A DNA stretch of 17,235 bases from Deltaproteobacteria bacterium (GCA_030593645.1 JAUVGT010000043.1:1-17235); one strand, 5' to 3'; positions 6,515 to 15,680 are shown, numbered from the stretch's first letter. Translations and numbers: made by a program. Notes: generated by a model from the letters alone, not told the origin.

Positions 6515-7615
6515 ATGCAGCATTTTTTTACTCCCATAAACACAATCCTTACCCTTTGCTCCATTCAGGGATTGGCTTTATGTATTATATTGTGTATCAA
6601 ACGCGAAGGAAATAAAACCGCAAACCGCATTCTGGCAGGTATGGTATTGTATTTGTCTTTTTCCATGATCTTCCATGCATTGTCCCATGCGGATATTCTC
6701 CCGTTCCTTGAAAGCCATATTCCCATTATTGCTGCTTTGTCTATCATATACGGTCCGTTGCTGTTTTTTTATATTGTTGCCGTTACGCGGTACGACTATA
6801 AATTCAGGTATCGTGATATTTTACACCTCTTACCGCTTGTGCTGGGATTTGTCATTGCGATGTTTTCAATATTTTTTATCAGTGACAAAGAGACCCATCA
6901 CAAAATTGAATCTACCATTGTTTTTATGTCTTTTTTCTCTTTTGCCTGCTACCTGGTTCCCGCAAATATCCGGCTGGCCCAATATGCCAGAATGATTAAA
7001 AACAATTTCTCAAATCTTGAAAAAATAAATCTCTACTGGCTGCGCTTTTTAATCGGTCTGCTGACTTCTTTCTGGCTGGTTGCCTTTATATTCGATACTT
7101 TTCTAAGAATGGAAAACTGGGACATCGTCTGGCTGGTCAGCAGCCTTGTCATTTTTATCATATCCTATTTTGGCCTCCTGCAGCCGGCCATATTCTCAGG
7201 CCCTGTTGCAATGGATGACAAATCAAGCCGGAAAAATAATAAAAAATATATAAAATCATCGCTCACCATCGAGATGGCAGAAAAGAATCGGGCCGCGTTA
7301 GAATCAATCATGAATAACGAAAAATTATACCTGGAAAACAACTTAAGCCTCTCAAAGCTGGCCAGACATATGGGGATTCCCCTGCACCATCTCTCACAAA
7401 TCATAAATGAAACCATTGGGCTCAGTTTTTATGACTATATTAACTCCCAGCGTATTGATGAGGCAAAGCGAATGTTCACAGACCCCCGGAACAGCCACAT
7501 AAATATTTCCGCAATCGGGTTTGATGCGGGTTTTAATTCCATATCGGCTTTTAATACGGCATTTAAAAAGTTTACCGGTCAAACACCTTCCGAATATCGA
7601 GCTGAAAACAGATGA
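6515..7615 (+). CDS. Seven-helix membrane-bound AraC-family transcription regulator
   Basis: 366 aa. The N-terminal two thirds carries about seven hydrophobic helices (near residues 8-28, 37-57, 70-93, 101-124, 134-155, 176-198, 203-222). A Lys/Asn-rich linker follows, then an AraC-type double helix-turn-helix (about 265-366) with the classic signature IGFDAGFNSISAFNTAFKKFTGQTPSEYR. The first recognition helix is in LSLSKLARHMGIPLHHLSQIIN. The family is a one-component regulator that binds DNA from the membrane, presumably sensing a lipid or periplasmic ligand; the ligand is unknown. It stands alone, 155 bp after the preceding gene. The ribosome site is weak. Its targets cannot be named; the methyltransferase downstream (7995) is a candidate by position only. 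Confidence 0.88.
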   Translation: MQHFFTPINTILTLCSIQGLALCIILCIKREGNKTANRILAGMVLYLSFSMIFHALSHADILPFLESHIPIIAALSIIYGPLLFFYIVAVTRYDYKFRYRDILHLLPLVLGFVIAMFSIFFISDKETHHKIESTIVFMSFFSFACYLVPANIRLAQYARMIKNNFSNLEKINLYWLRFLIGLLTSFWLVAFIFDTFLRMENWDIVWLVSSLVIFIISYFGLLQPAIFSGPVAMDDKSSRKNNKKYIKSSLTIEMAEKNRAALESIMNNEKLYLENNLSLSKLARHMGIPLHHLSQIINETIGLSFYDYINSQRIDEAKRMFTDPRNSHINISAIGFDAGFNSISAFNTAFKKFTGQTPSEYRAENR

Positions 7616-7994
7616 ACGTCGAACGCTTATCCGGCCATAATAAAATGCAAGGGATTGCCCCTACGGTTAATAAATATTTTTTGGTATTTTCTTTTTTCGT
7701 GTGTTTCGTGGTTTCTAATAAGATTTACAGTCTTTGAATAAATCGGAGTCGGTATCGCAATCGTTTTTATCCAATAGGGCAGACACCCAAGCCTGCCCCT
7801 TCAATCTTAATTTTTAAGGCCCATCCTCCGGTTTTTTCCTTCCTATCTTATAAGACAGTAAGAGTTACTTATCGGATCAGAAGACATTTATTCTCATGTG
7901 CTCTAATTTGAAATCATTCATTTGAAGGGCAAACACATTGATCTGCCCCTACACCCATTTAAAGGTTTTGAAATCACTTCTAAGGAGGTTTAAC
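7616..7994. other. Gene-free spacer with short inverted repeats
   Basis: No protein-like frame is seen. It holds three related units of the form GGGCA...TGCCCCTAC (listed separately) and a TTCGTG-rich tract at about 7693-7712 resembling the tandem repeat at 3716. The last 12 bp hold the ribosome site of the next gene. Confidence 0.55.
7650..7953. repeat. Three related short inverted repeats (GGGCA...TGCCCCT)
   Basis: Units lie near 7650-7664 (GGGATTGCCCCTACGG), 7776-7800 (AGGGCAGACACCC...CTGCCCCT) and 7926-7953 (AGGGCAAACAC...CTGCCCCTACAC). In the second, GGGCAG 7777-7782 pairs with CTGCCC 7793-7798. In the third, GGGCA 7927-7931 pairs with TGCCC 7944-7948. The shared AGGGCA.ACAC...CTGCCCCT core points to a dispersed family. 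The last unit is only about 40 bp before the methyltransferase start. Confidence 0.55.
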
Positions 7995-9152
7995 ATGAGT
8001 ACATCCAGGCTAAACACCAGATTAAACAAAAGTTTAACCACTTCGGTATGGGTCTTGTACATTCTGATTGTATTTGAAATTCTTTATATGATCAGCCCGT
8101 TTGCGTTTTATTACTACTCGGTTTATTCAGTTCCATTAAAATTGCTGCAGGAAACGCCCTTAACATCCTGGCTTTCAGTACACTTGCTGCCTCATTTCAC
8201 CTATCAGACAAGCCCGGTGATTTCGGTATTTCTTTTTATCAGCTGGCCGCTCATTTCTATAGGTCTATTAGTGTTCATGGCTGCCTTTGTTCAAATTTAC
8301 TGGGCTAAATTTTTACGTAAAGGTACGGTTATCGGGGGCTTATATAACTTTATCCGTCATCCGCAGTATCTGGCTCTTGCCATAACCGGTCTCGGTACCA
8401 CTATTTTCTGGCCCCGGTTTATTGTTTTTATCATGTATGCGGTCATGCTGTTTCTCTATTATTTTTTGGCCAGGCAGGAAGAAAAAATCTGTATTCAGAA
8501 ATTCGGGGCCGCCTATCAGACATATATTGAAAAAACCGGGATGTTTTTCCCAAAATTCATAGAAAATAGAATGCCTGATTTTCCGTCCTTATTACCTGAG
8601 GAAGGGATAAAAAAGGTATTTTCTATTATGGGGATATTAATCATATATTTGACAGTTGTGATTGCCATGGGTGTGGGGATTAAAAATTATGCCCTGTCAA
8701 AAATTACTTACCGGCACACTGAAAAACAGGCCGTTGTTTCTGTGGCCCCTTTGACCCAGGGGCAGATAAACAAGGCACTTTCCATTGCTTTTTCAGAACA
8801 GAATGTGAAACTAAAAACAGACCCTTTAGACAAACTGCTTATCTATATTCTTCCCACTGAATGGAGTATCCCGGAATTGGGAATCACAGGAAATGGAAAA
8901 TCGGCAAACTATCTTCTGCATCCTGAAACCCACGGCAACTCACTAAATTTTGATGAATCCCGGTTAACCCTTCTCATTACAGAACCCATACTGGCCTCAG
9001 AGGATGTCAAAGGAAGGGACATCTTAAAAAAATCACTCAGCTATATACCCATTATGGAGGTGATGGTCAATTTAGATCATAATCAATTAACCCGGATCAA
9101 ATATAGAAGCGATCGTGGAAAGTGGGACGGGATACCGGTACCCATCTATTAA
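7995..9152 (+). CDS. ICMT/PEMT-like membrane methyltransferase with extra C-terminal domain
   Basis: 385 aa. The start at 7995 is chosen for its AGGAGG at 7983-7988; a longer frame from TTG 7938 reads through a repeat. Several N-terminal helices lead to the signature of the isoprenylcysteine/phospholipid methyltransferase family: NFIRHPQYLALAI with R121-H122-P123, then Q161-E162-E163 in ARQEEKICIQKFGAAY. In that family these residues bind S-adenosylmethionine next to the membrane, and a lipid or thiol is methylated. After another helix (about 210-233) comes a soluble domain of about 150 residues that is not part of the usual enzyme, which ends near residue 195. Its content is unrecognised and it probably lies outside the membrane. 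The acceptor is unknown, since bacterial members vary widely. Confidence 0.82.
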   Translation: MSTSRLNTRLNKSLTTSVWVLYILIVFEILYMISPFAFYYYSVYSVPLKLLQETPLTSWLSVHLLPHFTYQTSPVISVFLFISWPLISIGLLVFMAAFVQIYWAKFLRKGTVIGGLYNFIRHPQYLALAITGLGTTIFWPRFIVFIMYAVMLFLYYFLARQEEKICIQKFGAAYQTYIEKTGMFFPKFIENRMPDFPSLLPEEGIKKVFSIMGILIIYLTVVIAMGVGIKNYALSKITYRHTEKQAVVSVAPLTQGQINKALSIAFSEQNVKLKTDPLDKLLIYILPTEWSIPELGITGNGKSANYLLHPETHGNSLNFDESRLTLLITEPILASEDVKGRDILKKSLSYIPIMEVMVNLDHNQLTRIKYRSDRGKWDGIPVPIY

Positions 9153-9295
9153 TATTGCTCAAATGTGAGAGATAAAAAATAACGCAAAAAATCCTAAAGA
9201 AAATCAAAAAAAACCGGATACAGATAATAGAGTCAGATGAGGAGAGATAGAATTTTGATATGACTTTCTATATATAAATTACCATAAGGACAAGT

Positions 9296-12200
9296 ATGGC
9301 CGACTTAACCGATGCCAAATCGCCACAGGGAGGTGGTGCCGGATACCAGGCGTTTTCTGAGCGTAGCTGGAATTCAATAATCGGCGCCGTCATCGGAGCG
9401 ATATTGCTGGCCATACTGTTTGTGATCAGCCGCTATAACTACCTTTTGTTCCACGGGATAGCCGAGCTATTTTCAATTGCTGTGGCCTGGAGCGTATTTT
9501 TATTAGTTTGGAATACCCGGGGGTATATGAAAAACGATGCCCTGGTTTTTCTGGGTATCTCATACTTATTCATCGGATTTATCGATCTTATGCACACCCT
9601 GGCCTACAAGGGCATGGGTGTGTTTTCCAATCCGCACGCTTCGGACTACCCCACCCAACTCTGGATATCAGCACGCGGATTAGAAACGGTGAGCCTGCTG
9701 CTCTTTGCTGTTCTGATCGGTCGGCGTTTTCGATCATCACTCTTTTTTTCGATATACATCTGTGTTACGGCGCTTCTGATGGCCTCAATTTTTATCTGGC
9801 ACGCTTTTCCCACATGCTATGTTGAGGGTTTTGGGCTGACGGCCTTTAAAAAGAGCAGTGAATACATATTCGGTCTATTGCTGCTGGCTGCAATTATCAT
9901 TTTACGATACAAACGTGATCACCTGGATCCCACTGTTTATCGCTTAATGACAGCCACTATGGTGCTGACCATAGCAGCGGAACTGTTTTTCACTTTCTAT
10001 GTGAGTGTATACGGCATATCTAACCTGGTTGGCCATTATCTGAAAATAATCTCGTTCTTTCTCATATACCTCGCTTTAATTTATTCAGGACTTTCCAAAC
10101 CCTATGCGACAATATTCAGGGCACTTACCAAAGAGAAAGAAACACTACGAGAAAACGAGGAAAAATATCGGCACCTGTACCAAGAAATGGCGCAGGGAGT
10201 CGTTTATCAGGATGCTGATGGCCAAATTACTTCAGCTAATCCCTCTGCTGAACGCATTCTGGGCTTGAAGCTTGATGAAATGAAGGGGCTGACATCATTT
10301 GCCCCCCGATGGCGAGCCATTCATGAAGACGGTACCGATTTCCCCGGGAAAACACATCCGTCAATCGTTGCCTTGTCGACAGGGAAAGAAGTCCGAAATA
10401 CTATAATGGGTGTTTTCAATCCAAAGATTAATAATTACAACTGGATCAATATTAATGCTGTACCTCAATTTAAAGAAAATGAAACAAAACCCTGCCAGGT
10501 GTTTACGACATTTGAAGATATTACCCAGCTTAAATGGGCAGATGATGAATTAAAACTCACCTTGAACGCGACAACCGATGGTATTTGGAAATGGAGTTTC
10601 AATACCAACGAACTTACATTTAACCGGCGATATTATACGATGCTCGGTTACGAACCCGGCGCGTTTCCGGCATGTTTTGAGTCCTGGAAAGCCTTGATTC
10701 ACCCTGAGGACCTGGAATCAACCCTGGCCACCGCGGAGGCGTATCTCAAAACGAAACCAGATGTTTATGAAAATGAATTCCGCTTGAAAACCAAAACCGG
10801 CGAGTATCGCTGGGTAAATGCGAAAGGCAAAGTTGTCGCGAGAAATGAAAATGGCGAAGCGGTCAGGATGATCGGGAACCATCAAGACATTACAAAGCGT
10901 AAAAAGGCTTTAAGCGAATTACAATTACAAAAAGAACTGCTCGAAGGTATATTAGACGCATTGAAAGATGTTATCGCTGTCCAATTGCCGGATCACACAA
11001 TCCTACGCTACAACCAGGCAGGATATGAAATTTTTGGAATTGAAGCGGATGAGATTAAAGGCAAAAAATGCTATGAGCTCATTGGAAAAACCAAACCTTG
11101 TGAAGTTTGCGCCACCTCAAAAGCAATTGCGACAAAAACAATAGCATCGGTTGAAAAGTACGTTCCTGAGTTGAACAGACACATTGTGGCCACGAGCAAT
11201 CCCATTTTGGATAAACAGGGAAATGTAAAATACATCATCGAACAGCTGTCAGATATCACTCAACAAAAACGATCCGAGGAAGCTTTAAAAGAAAGTGAAG
11301 AAAAATACCGATTAATGATGGAGTCCATGGTTGACCCTTTGTATATATGTAAACCGGATTTCACCGTAGCCTTTATGAACTCAGCGATGATTCAGCGGAT
11401 TGGAAGGGATGCCACCGGTGAGATCTGTCATATCGCCATGCATGATTTAAAAGAAAAATGCGAATGGTGCGTCTTCGATAAAGTCACCGCCGGTGAATCA
11501 GTGGAGATTAATATTACAAGCCCTAAAGACGGGAGAAATTACCGAATCAACAATATGCCGATTCACCAAAGTAATGGAAAAGTTTCAAAGATGTCTGTTT
11601 TCAGGGATATCACGGATTATCTGCTGGCGGTCGAAGAAAAAGAGAAGGTTAATATCCGGTTAATACAAGCCCAAAAAATGGAAGCTATTGGCACATTATC
11701 CGGCGGAATCGCCCACGATTTCAATAATATTTTGTCTCCTTTGATCGGCTTTACGGAGCTTCTCAAAGAAGACCTGCCCGAAGATCACTCTTTGCATGAA
11801 TATGTGGATGAAATTTTTGATGCTGCTCTGCGGTCAAGGGATCTTGTAAAACAAATTCTTATGTTTAGTCGAAAAAACAATCAAGAAATCAAACCGGTTA
11901 AACTTCAGCCGATTATTAAAGAAGCCATGAAACTTCTACGGTCAACAATCCCAAAGACGATTGATATTCAACAAGATATCGATCCCGATTGCGGCATTGT
12001 CCTAACCGCTCCCACTCAAATCCATCAGGTCGTGATGAATCTGGCCATCAATGCCTATCATGCGATGCAGGATACCGGCGGCAGGCTCAGAGTGACATTA
12101 AAACAGGTTCGGCTGGAAGTCGGTCAGACAAACCTCCCGGAATTGGTTCCGGGTGAATACGCCCTTCTCACCATTACGGATACAGGCACAGGGATCGAAA

Positions 12201-12799
12201 AAAGTGTTTTGGATAAAATATTCGATCCATACTTTACCACAAAATCAAAAAACAAAGGAACGGGACTGGGGCTTTCTGTGGTGCACGGAATTATTAAAGC
12301 CTGCAGGGGAGACATTCGCATACACAGTGAACCCGGAAAAGGAACCAAATTTCAAGTGTACCTGCCGATAAAAGGTCGAGAAACTAAGAAAAAGGATACC
12401 CACGCAAAAAAACCCTCTAAATCCGGTACTGAAAAAATACTTCTGGTTGACGATGAAGAAGCTATTATCCGTATGGAGCAACAGATTTTAGAACGGCTCG
12501 GTTATCATGTAACCGCGCGAAAAGGCAGTATTGAGGCCCTGGAAGCATTCAAGGCAAGCCCGGATGCGTTTGACCTGGTAATTACCGATATGAGCATGCC
12601 TAATATGACCGGCAGTCAACTCGCCAGTGAGATCAAACAAATCAAACCCGATATGCCAATTATTATTTGCACGGGATTCAGCGAGCACATTAACCAGAAA
12701 AATTTCCAGTTACATGGCATCCAGGCCTATGCGATGAAGCCGGTGCTAGCAAGCGAAATTTCAGAAGCCATCCGGAAAGTTCTCGATAAACCTGCATAA
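9296..12799 (+). CDS. Hybrid sensor histidine kinase: MASE3, four PAS, HisKA, HATPase, receiver
   Basis: 1167 aa, start supported by AAGGA at 9286-9290. N-terminal helices form a MASE3 membrane sensor (about 25-270; LMHTLAYKGMGVF is typical). Four PAS domains follow, near 288-410, 415-537, 547-665 and 668-785. PAS3 and PAS4 each hold a Cys triad: C592, C602, C605 and C711, C722, C725. The HisKA domain has His807 in GGIAHDFNN, the phosphorylation site. The ATPase has N915/N919, DTGTGI (962-967) and GTGLGL (988-993). The C-terminal receiver has D1052/D1053, phosphoacceptor D1098 and K1148. All catalytic residues are intact, so an active phosphorelay is expected. No output regulator or Hpt protein is next door, so its partner must be elsewhere. 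Its signal is unknown; the Cys motifs hint at redox or metal sensing. Confidence 0.95.
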   Translation: MADLTDAKSPQGGGAGYQAFSERSWNSIIGAVIGAILLAILFVISRYNYLLFHGIAELFSIAVAWSVFLLVWNTRGYMKNDALVFLGISYLFIGFIDLMHTLAYKGMGVFSNPHASDYPTQLWISARGLETVSLLLFAVLIGRRFRSSLFFSIYICVTALLMASIFIWHAFPTCYVEGFGLTAFKKSSEYIFGLLLLAAIIILRYKRDHLDPTVYRLMTATMVLTIAAELFFTFYVSVYGISNLVGHYLKIISFFLIYLALIYSGLSKPYATIFRALTKEKETLRENEEKYRHLYQEMAQGVVYQDADGQITSANPSAERILGLKLDEMKGLTSFAPRWRAIHEDGTDFPGKTHPSIVALSTGKEVRNTIMGVFNPKINNYNWININAVPQFKENETKPCQVFTTFEDITQLKWADDELKLTLNATTDGIWKWSFNTNELTFNRRYYTMLGYEPGAFPACFESWKALIHPEDLESTLATAEAYLKTKPDVYENEFRLKTKTGEYRWVNAKGKVVARNENGEAVRMIGNHQDITKRKKALSELQLQKELLEGILDALKDVIAVQLPDHTILRYNQAGYEIFGIEADEIKGKKCYELIGKTKPCEVCATSKAIATKTIASVEKYVPELNRHIVATSNPILDKQGNVKYIIEQLSDITQQKRSEEALKESEEKYRLMMESMVDPLYICKPDFTVAFMNSAMIQRIGRDATGEICHIAMHDLKEKCEWCVFDKVTAGESVEINITSPKDGRNYRINNMPIHQSNGKVSKMSVFRDITDYLLAVEEKEKVNIRLIQAQKMEAIGTLSGGIAHDFNNILSPLIGFTELLKEDLPEDHSLHEYVDEIFDAALRSRDLVKQILMFSRKNNQEIKPVKLQPIIKEAMKLLRSTIPKTIDIQQDIDPDCGIVLTAPTQIHQVVMNLAINAYHAMQDTGGRLRVTLKQVRLEVGQTNLPELVPGEYALLTITDTGTGIEKSVLDKIFDPYFTTKSKNKGTGLGLSVVHGIIKACRGDIRIHSEPGKGTKFQVYLPIKGRETKKKDTHAKKPSKSGTEKILLVDDEEAIIRMEQQILERLGYHVTARKGSIEALEAFKASPDAFDLVITDMSMPNMTGSQLASEIKQIKPDMPIIICTGFSEHINQKNFQLHGIQAYAMKPVLASEISEAIRKVLDKPA

Positions 12800-12852
12800 A
12801 ACTTATCCAAAAAAATATAAAGTTGTTTGATAATATAGTTTGCTTTATTTAG

Positions 12853-12872
12853 CGGTTATACTTATATAACTG
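12853..12872 (+). terminator. Weak hairpin after the kinase gene
   Basis: GTTATA (12855-12860) and TATAAC (12865-12870) form a 6-bp stem extended by G-T and C-G pairs, with a 4-nt loop, 54 bp after the kinase stop codon. It is AT-rich and has only a broken T tract behind it, so it would be a poor terminator at best. Confidence 0.25.
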
Positions 12873-13025
12873 TTAATTTCATTTGATCTGGAAGTAAATT
12901 GAAAATATTATTTAGATATATCCTTTGGCAGCGTAATTTGTTTTGGTGAAATGTTAGTCCCTGACTTTCATATCGACAATACAGTTCAAATCTCAATCGG
13001 CGGCACCAGTACAAGAGAGTAATAA

Positions 13026-13889
13026 ATGGCATTCCTGGTTTTGGCTATTGTTTCATCAACATTAAACCATTTACTGTTTAAAGCGATCGCGCGATCGCGC
13101 GTAGATCTTTTATGCGCAATTGTCACCAATTTTGCCGTATGTGTGGTGATTGGCTACAGCTCTTCTTTTGAATCTATCTTTCAAAGTTCCATACATACTC
13201 AAGACTGGTATCCCGTCTCGATTTTACATGGCGGCCTGTTTACGGTATGTTTTTTTCTGATGGGCCGGACCACCGAAAAACAGGGTGTCGCGGTCGCGAG
13301 TCTCGCGACACGGCTCTCTGTTGCCATCCCGGCTGTCGCCGCTTTCTTCCTGTATAATGATTCAATAACGATATCAAAAATCTCAGGGATACTGGTCGCG
13401 CTCCTGGCCCTCTACCTGAGTAGTGATAAACGCAAAGGATCAACGCATCCGCTTAGAACAGGAAGTATGCTGCCTTTAATTCTTTTCGCGGCCTTTGGAT
13501 TTCATTCGGCACTGATCAAGTTTGTACAGGAACGGTTTCTGGGCAGCACGTCCTATCATGAATACGTCATGTCCGCTTTTTTATCAGCGTTTGTAATCAG
13601 CGGATTGGTTCTGATCTTCAGACTAATCAAAAAGCAGCAGAGCTGCAGGTGGCAGGATATGATATCGGGTATCGCGCTCGGCTGCTCAAATTACGGGTCT
13701 GTCTATTTCCTCATCAAAGCGCTGGGTGTACCCGGGTGTCAAAGTTCACAACTCTTTCCAACACTCAGTATTGCGGTGGTCAGTTTAAGTTCTCTTGGCG
13801 CCTGGGCATACTTTAAGGAAAAGCTTCATAAACGGATTCTAACAGCACTGACCATCGGTGGTGTTTCGATTATTCTCATCAACCTGTGA
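13026..13889 (+). CDS. EamA/DMT-superfamily transporter
   Basis: 287 aa, hydrophobic almost throughout, with about nine or ten predicted helices arranged as two halves. The sequence EKQGVAVASLATRLSVAIPAVAAFFLYNDSIT followed by KISGILVALLALYL is the usual EamA half-ending pattern, and SQLFPTLSIAVVSLSSLGAWAYFKEKL repeats it near the C-terminus. Members export or import metabolites such as amino acids or nucleosides; the substrate cannot be told here. The ribosome site (AGAGAGT at about 13013) is modest. A 225-bp gap separates it from the kinase, so it is probably transcribed separately. The GCGATCGC motifs and a hairpin noted inside the reading frame do not break it. Confidence 0.82.
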   Translation: MAFLVLAIVSSTLNHLLFKAIARSRVDLLCAIVTNFAVCVVIGYSSSFESIFQSSIHTQDWYPVSILHGGLFTVCFFLMGRTTEKQGVAVASLATRLSVAIPAVAAFFLYNDSITISKISGILVALLALYLSSDKRKGSTHPLRTGSMLPLILFAAFGFHSALIKFVQERFLGSTSYHEYVMSAFLSAFVISGLVLIFRLIKKQQSCRWQDMISGIALGCSNYGSVYFLIKALGVPGCQSSQLFPTLSIAVVSLSSLGAWAYFKEKLHKRILTALTIGGVSIILINL

Positions 13890-13976
13890 CGATTTAAAAG
13901 CTCATTTCCCTCACAGAGTTACAAATACTTTTAAAAAAAAATGATAACCGCTGCCTATCGCAAAGGTCAATTATTA

Positions 13977-14004
13977 ACTTTATATTCGTTGACAAAGCTA
14001 TTTT
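13977..14004 (+). repeat. 28-bp direct repeat with TTGACA box, copy 2
   Basis: Copy of 3907-3934 with one difference. Here TTGACA (13989-13994) is followed after 17 bp by TATTCT (14012-14017), a fair -10 box, about 80 bp before the start at 14098. It could be the promoter of the membrane-protein gene that follows. Confidence 0.7.
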
Positions 14005-14097
14005 GAAGATCTATTCTGCGCCGTAACCGCTTCTGTAGTAAAGAAACTCAATTTTAAAAAATATAGATTTTTTCCATATAACCGAAAAGGAGTAACG

Positions 14098-14847
14098 ATG
14101 TCAAAATATCATGCTTTATTTCAGAAACCTGAAAATCAGATCCTTCTTGCTGTGGGAGCGCGTCGAATAATCAAAGGTGTGGGCATTGGAGGAATTATCT
14201 GGGGAGTTATTAACACAGGTATTGGTATATTAGCAATTCAAGATAATATCATCAATTGGGCTCTTGTCGTCCTGGGTATTCTCATGTTTACAGTTGGTAT
14301 CCTGGCAATTTTCAAGCCAACAAGAAAAACACTACTGCTGGAAGCGATTACGGCATTAATTCTTCTCATCTGGAACATATCAATTACCGTTTGGAACACC
14401 ATGGAGGCAGGCGTTCCATTCGAACCGCGCGGTATTATTTTTCCACTCATTATCACAGTTATCTTCTTTAACTACTATCGAAAGCTCCTTCCTGTTGACG
14501 AGCAGATATCATCGATCGGCAGTGAACATATCAAAAGAGTCACTGAATTATGTAAACGTCTATTTAAACTTAAACCCAAAGAGAATGACAATTTAATTCT
14601 ATTTCTTAATAGAAAATATCGTCTGCTATTTGAAAATGATCAATTCATTTTCAGTTCACGAAACATCACACACTCATTTATTGCCACACACGGTGAAATG
14701 CGGGAACTGATACTCAATCCTGACAAGAAAAAGCTCAAATTGGAGATCGAACACCCACTCAGCAAATTAAAACTTAAACTCAATAAAAAGTATACTGATC
14801 GCCTCATTAAACTGCTTGAAGTCGATTCTGGCGGCCAGTCAAACTGA
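14098..14847 (+). CDS. Unknown membrane protein, four helices plus soluble tail
   Basis: 249 aa, not recognised. Four hydrophobic helices (about residues 28-48, 52-72, 79-99, 111-130) sit in the N-terminal half, the first two Gly-rich (GVGIGGIIWGVINTGIGIL). The C-terminal part of about 115 residues is soluble, basic and likely cytoplasmic; it alternates short strands (YRLLFENDQFIFSS, KLKLEIEHPL) in a way that could be a PH-like or beta-barrel fold. This is a guess from pattern. AAAGGAG at about 14086 is a strong ribosome site. It is preceded by a copy of the TTGACA-containing repeat. No neighbour suggests a role. Confidence 0.75.
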   Translation: MSKYHALFQKPENQILLAVGARRIIKGVGIGGIIWGVINTGIGILAIQDNIINWALVVLGILMFTVGILAIFKPTRKTLLLEAITALILLIWNISITVWNTMEAGVPFEPRGIIFPLIITVIFFNYYRKLLPVDEQISSIGSEHIKRVTELCKRLFKLKPKENDNLILFLNRKYRLLFENDQFIFSSRNITHSFIATHGEMRELILNPDKKKLKLEIEHPLSKLKLKLNKKYTDRLIKLLEVDSGGQSN

Positions 14848-14914
14848 AAGACGAAATGTCAGCAATTCTCGGTGAACGATTTATAAATAAGCAAACGCTC
14901 ACCGTAACATCATT

Positions 14915-15114
14915 CACGTGGAAACGGGAATCCAGTAATAGTTGGCGATTTCCCCTCCTTCGCCAAGGCTATGGCGGACAGGCCTGCCGTCGTAAAAATA
15001 ATGGCAGACAGGCTGGATGCGCTAAAGCTCATAGGTGTGCCCGGCTCTCCGCTTCGCGGAGCCTGTGCCGGACTCGATCCGGTAGCCGGAATGACGTATT
15101 TAATTGCCAGGTTA
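14915..15114. repeat. Mosaic of intergenic repeat units, including copy 2 of the 58-bp repeat
   Basis: The segment is GC-richer than its flanks and made of short palindromic units: CACGTGGAAACGGGAATCC at about 14915, CTTCGCCAAGGCTATGGCGG at about 14959, and a hairpin CTCCGC-TTC-GCGGAG at 15047-15061. Positions 15057-15114 are the inverted copy of 3621-3678 (57/58). Open frames across it (for example 14856-15122) translate the repeats and are not genes. It resembles REP/BIME clusters that build up between genes. Confidence 0.75.
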
Positions 15115-15182
15115 ACATTTGATTCAGTAGTAATAGTGAAAATATTCTTTGATAATCAAAAACGATTGCAATGGAAGTAAAT

Positions 15183-15542
15183 ATGTTAATCACTAATAGA
15201 GCAAACACCCGTATTGGAAAGTATAATGGATTTTCGACACATCTTTTAATCGGTGAGTTGAACTCCGGTTCAACGGAAATCTCAATACAGATAACTGATG
15301 TTGAACCAGATGAAATGCAGTTTCTACATTCTCATCCCCGGGAGCAATGCTACTATATTATTACCGGTAGGGGTCTAATGATAATCGATGAAGAATCTGA
15401 AGAAGTTAAAGGTGGAGATGCCATTTTTATTTCCTCAGAACGCACACATGGTATTAGAAATATTGGGAACACAGTCCTAACTTATTTAACAGCGAATCAA
15501 GCATTTGGTAAAAAAAGAGAAGATGAGTTGTGGCCGGATTAA
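15183..15542 (+). CDS. Single-domain cupin protein
   Basis: 119 aa from 15183. This ATG is preferred to 15171 because GGAAG lies 5 nt upstream of it. The cupin motif 1 is HSHPREQCYYIITGRGLMIID with H49, H51 and Q55 (or E54) as metal ligands; motif 2 is GGDAIFISSERTHGIRNIGN with H89. This is a small beta barrel that probably holds Fe, Mn or Zn. Such proteins act as isomerases, dioxygenases or ligand-binding domains, and the sequence does not say which. It stands alone between the repeat mosaic and a 138-bp gap before the hotdog gene. Confidence 0.88.
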   Translation: MLITNRANTRIGKYNGFSTHLLIGELNSGSTEISIQITDVEPDEMQFLHSHPREQCYYIITGRGLMIIDEESEEVKGGDAIFISSERTHGIRNIGNTVLTYLTANQAFGKKREDELWPD

Positions 15543-15680
15543 TGGTTCCCTTTATTAGTATATATTTTTGGTGTCCTATTTTAAATATATCACGTGGTCC
15601 CAATCTCATCAAGGCTTTACAAGAATCCCGTTATCCCAGGTGGGGGTGTATTTTATAAATAAATGTGAAAGAGGACTGCC

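Noticed and set aside
7938..7994. Upstream TTG start for the methyltransferase
   Set aside because: It would translate a repeat unit, and the ATG at 7995 has an excellent AGGAGG at the right distance.
12927..12942. Second sigma-54 promoter before the transporter gene
   Set aside because: TGGCAGCG is a good -24 half but the -12 half reads TTTG and lacks the GC at the required distance.
14856..15122. Open frame of 88 codons and a second overlapping one
   Set aside because: Both translate the repeat mosaic; the Arg/Cys/Gly-rich product reflects palindromic repeats, not a protein.
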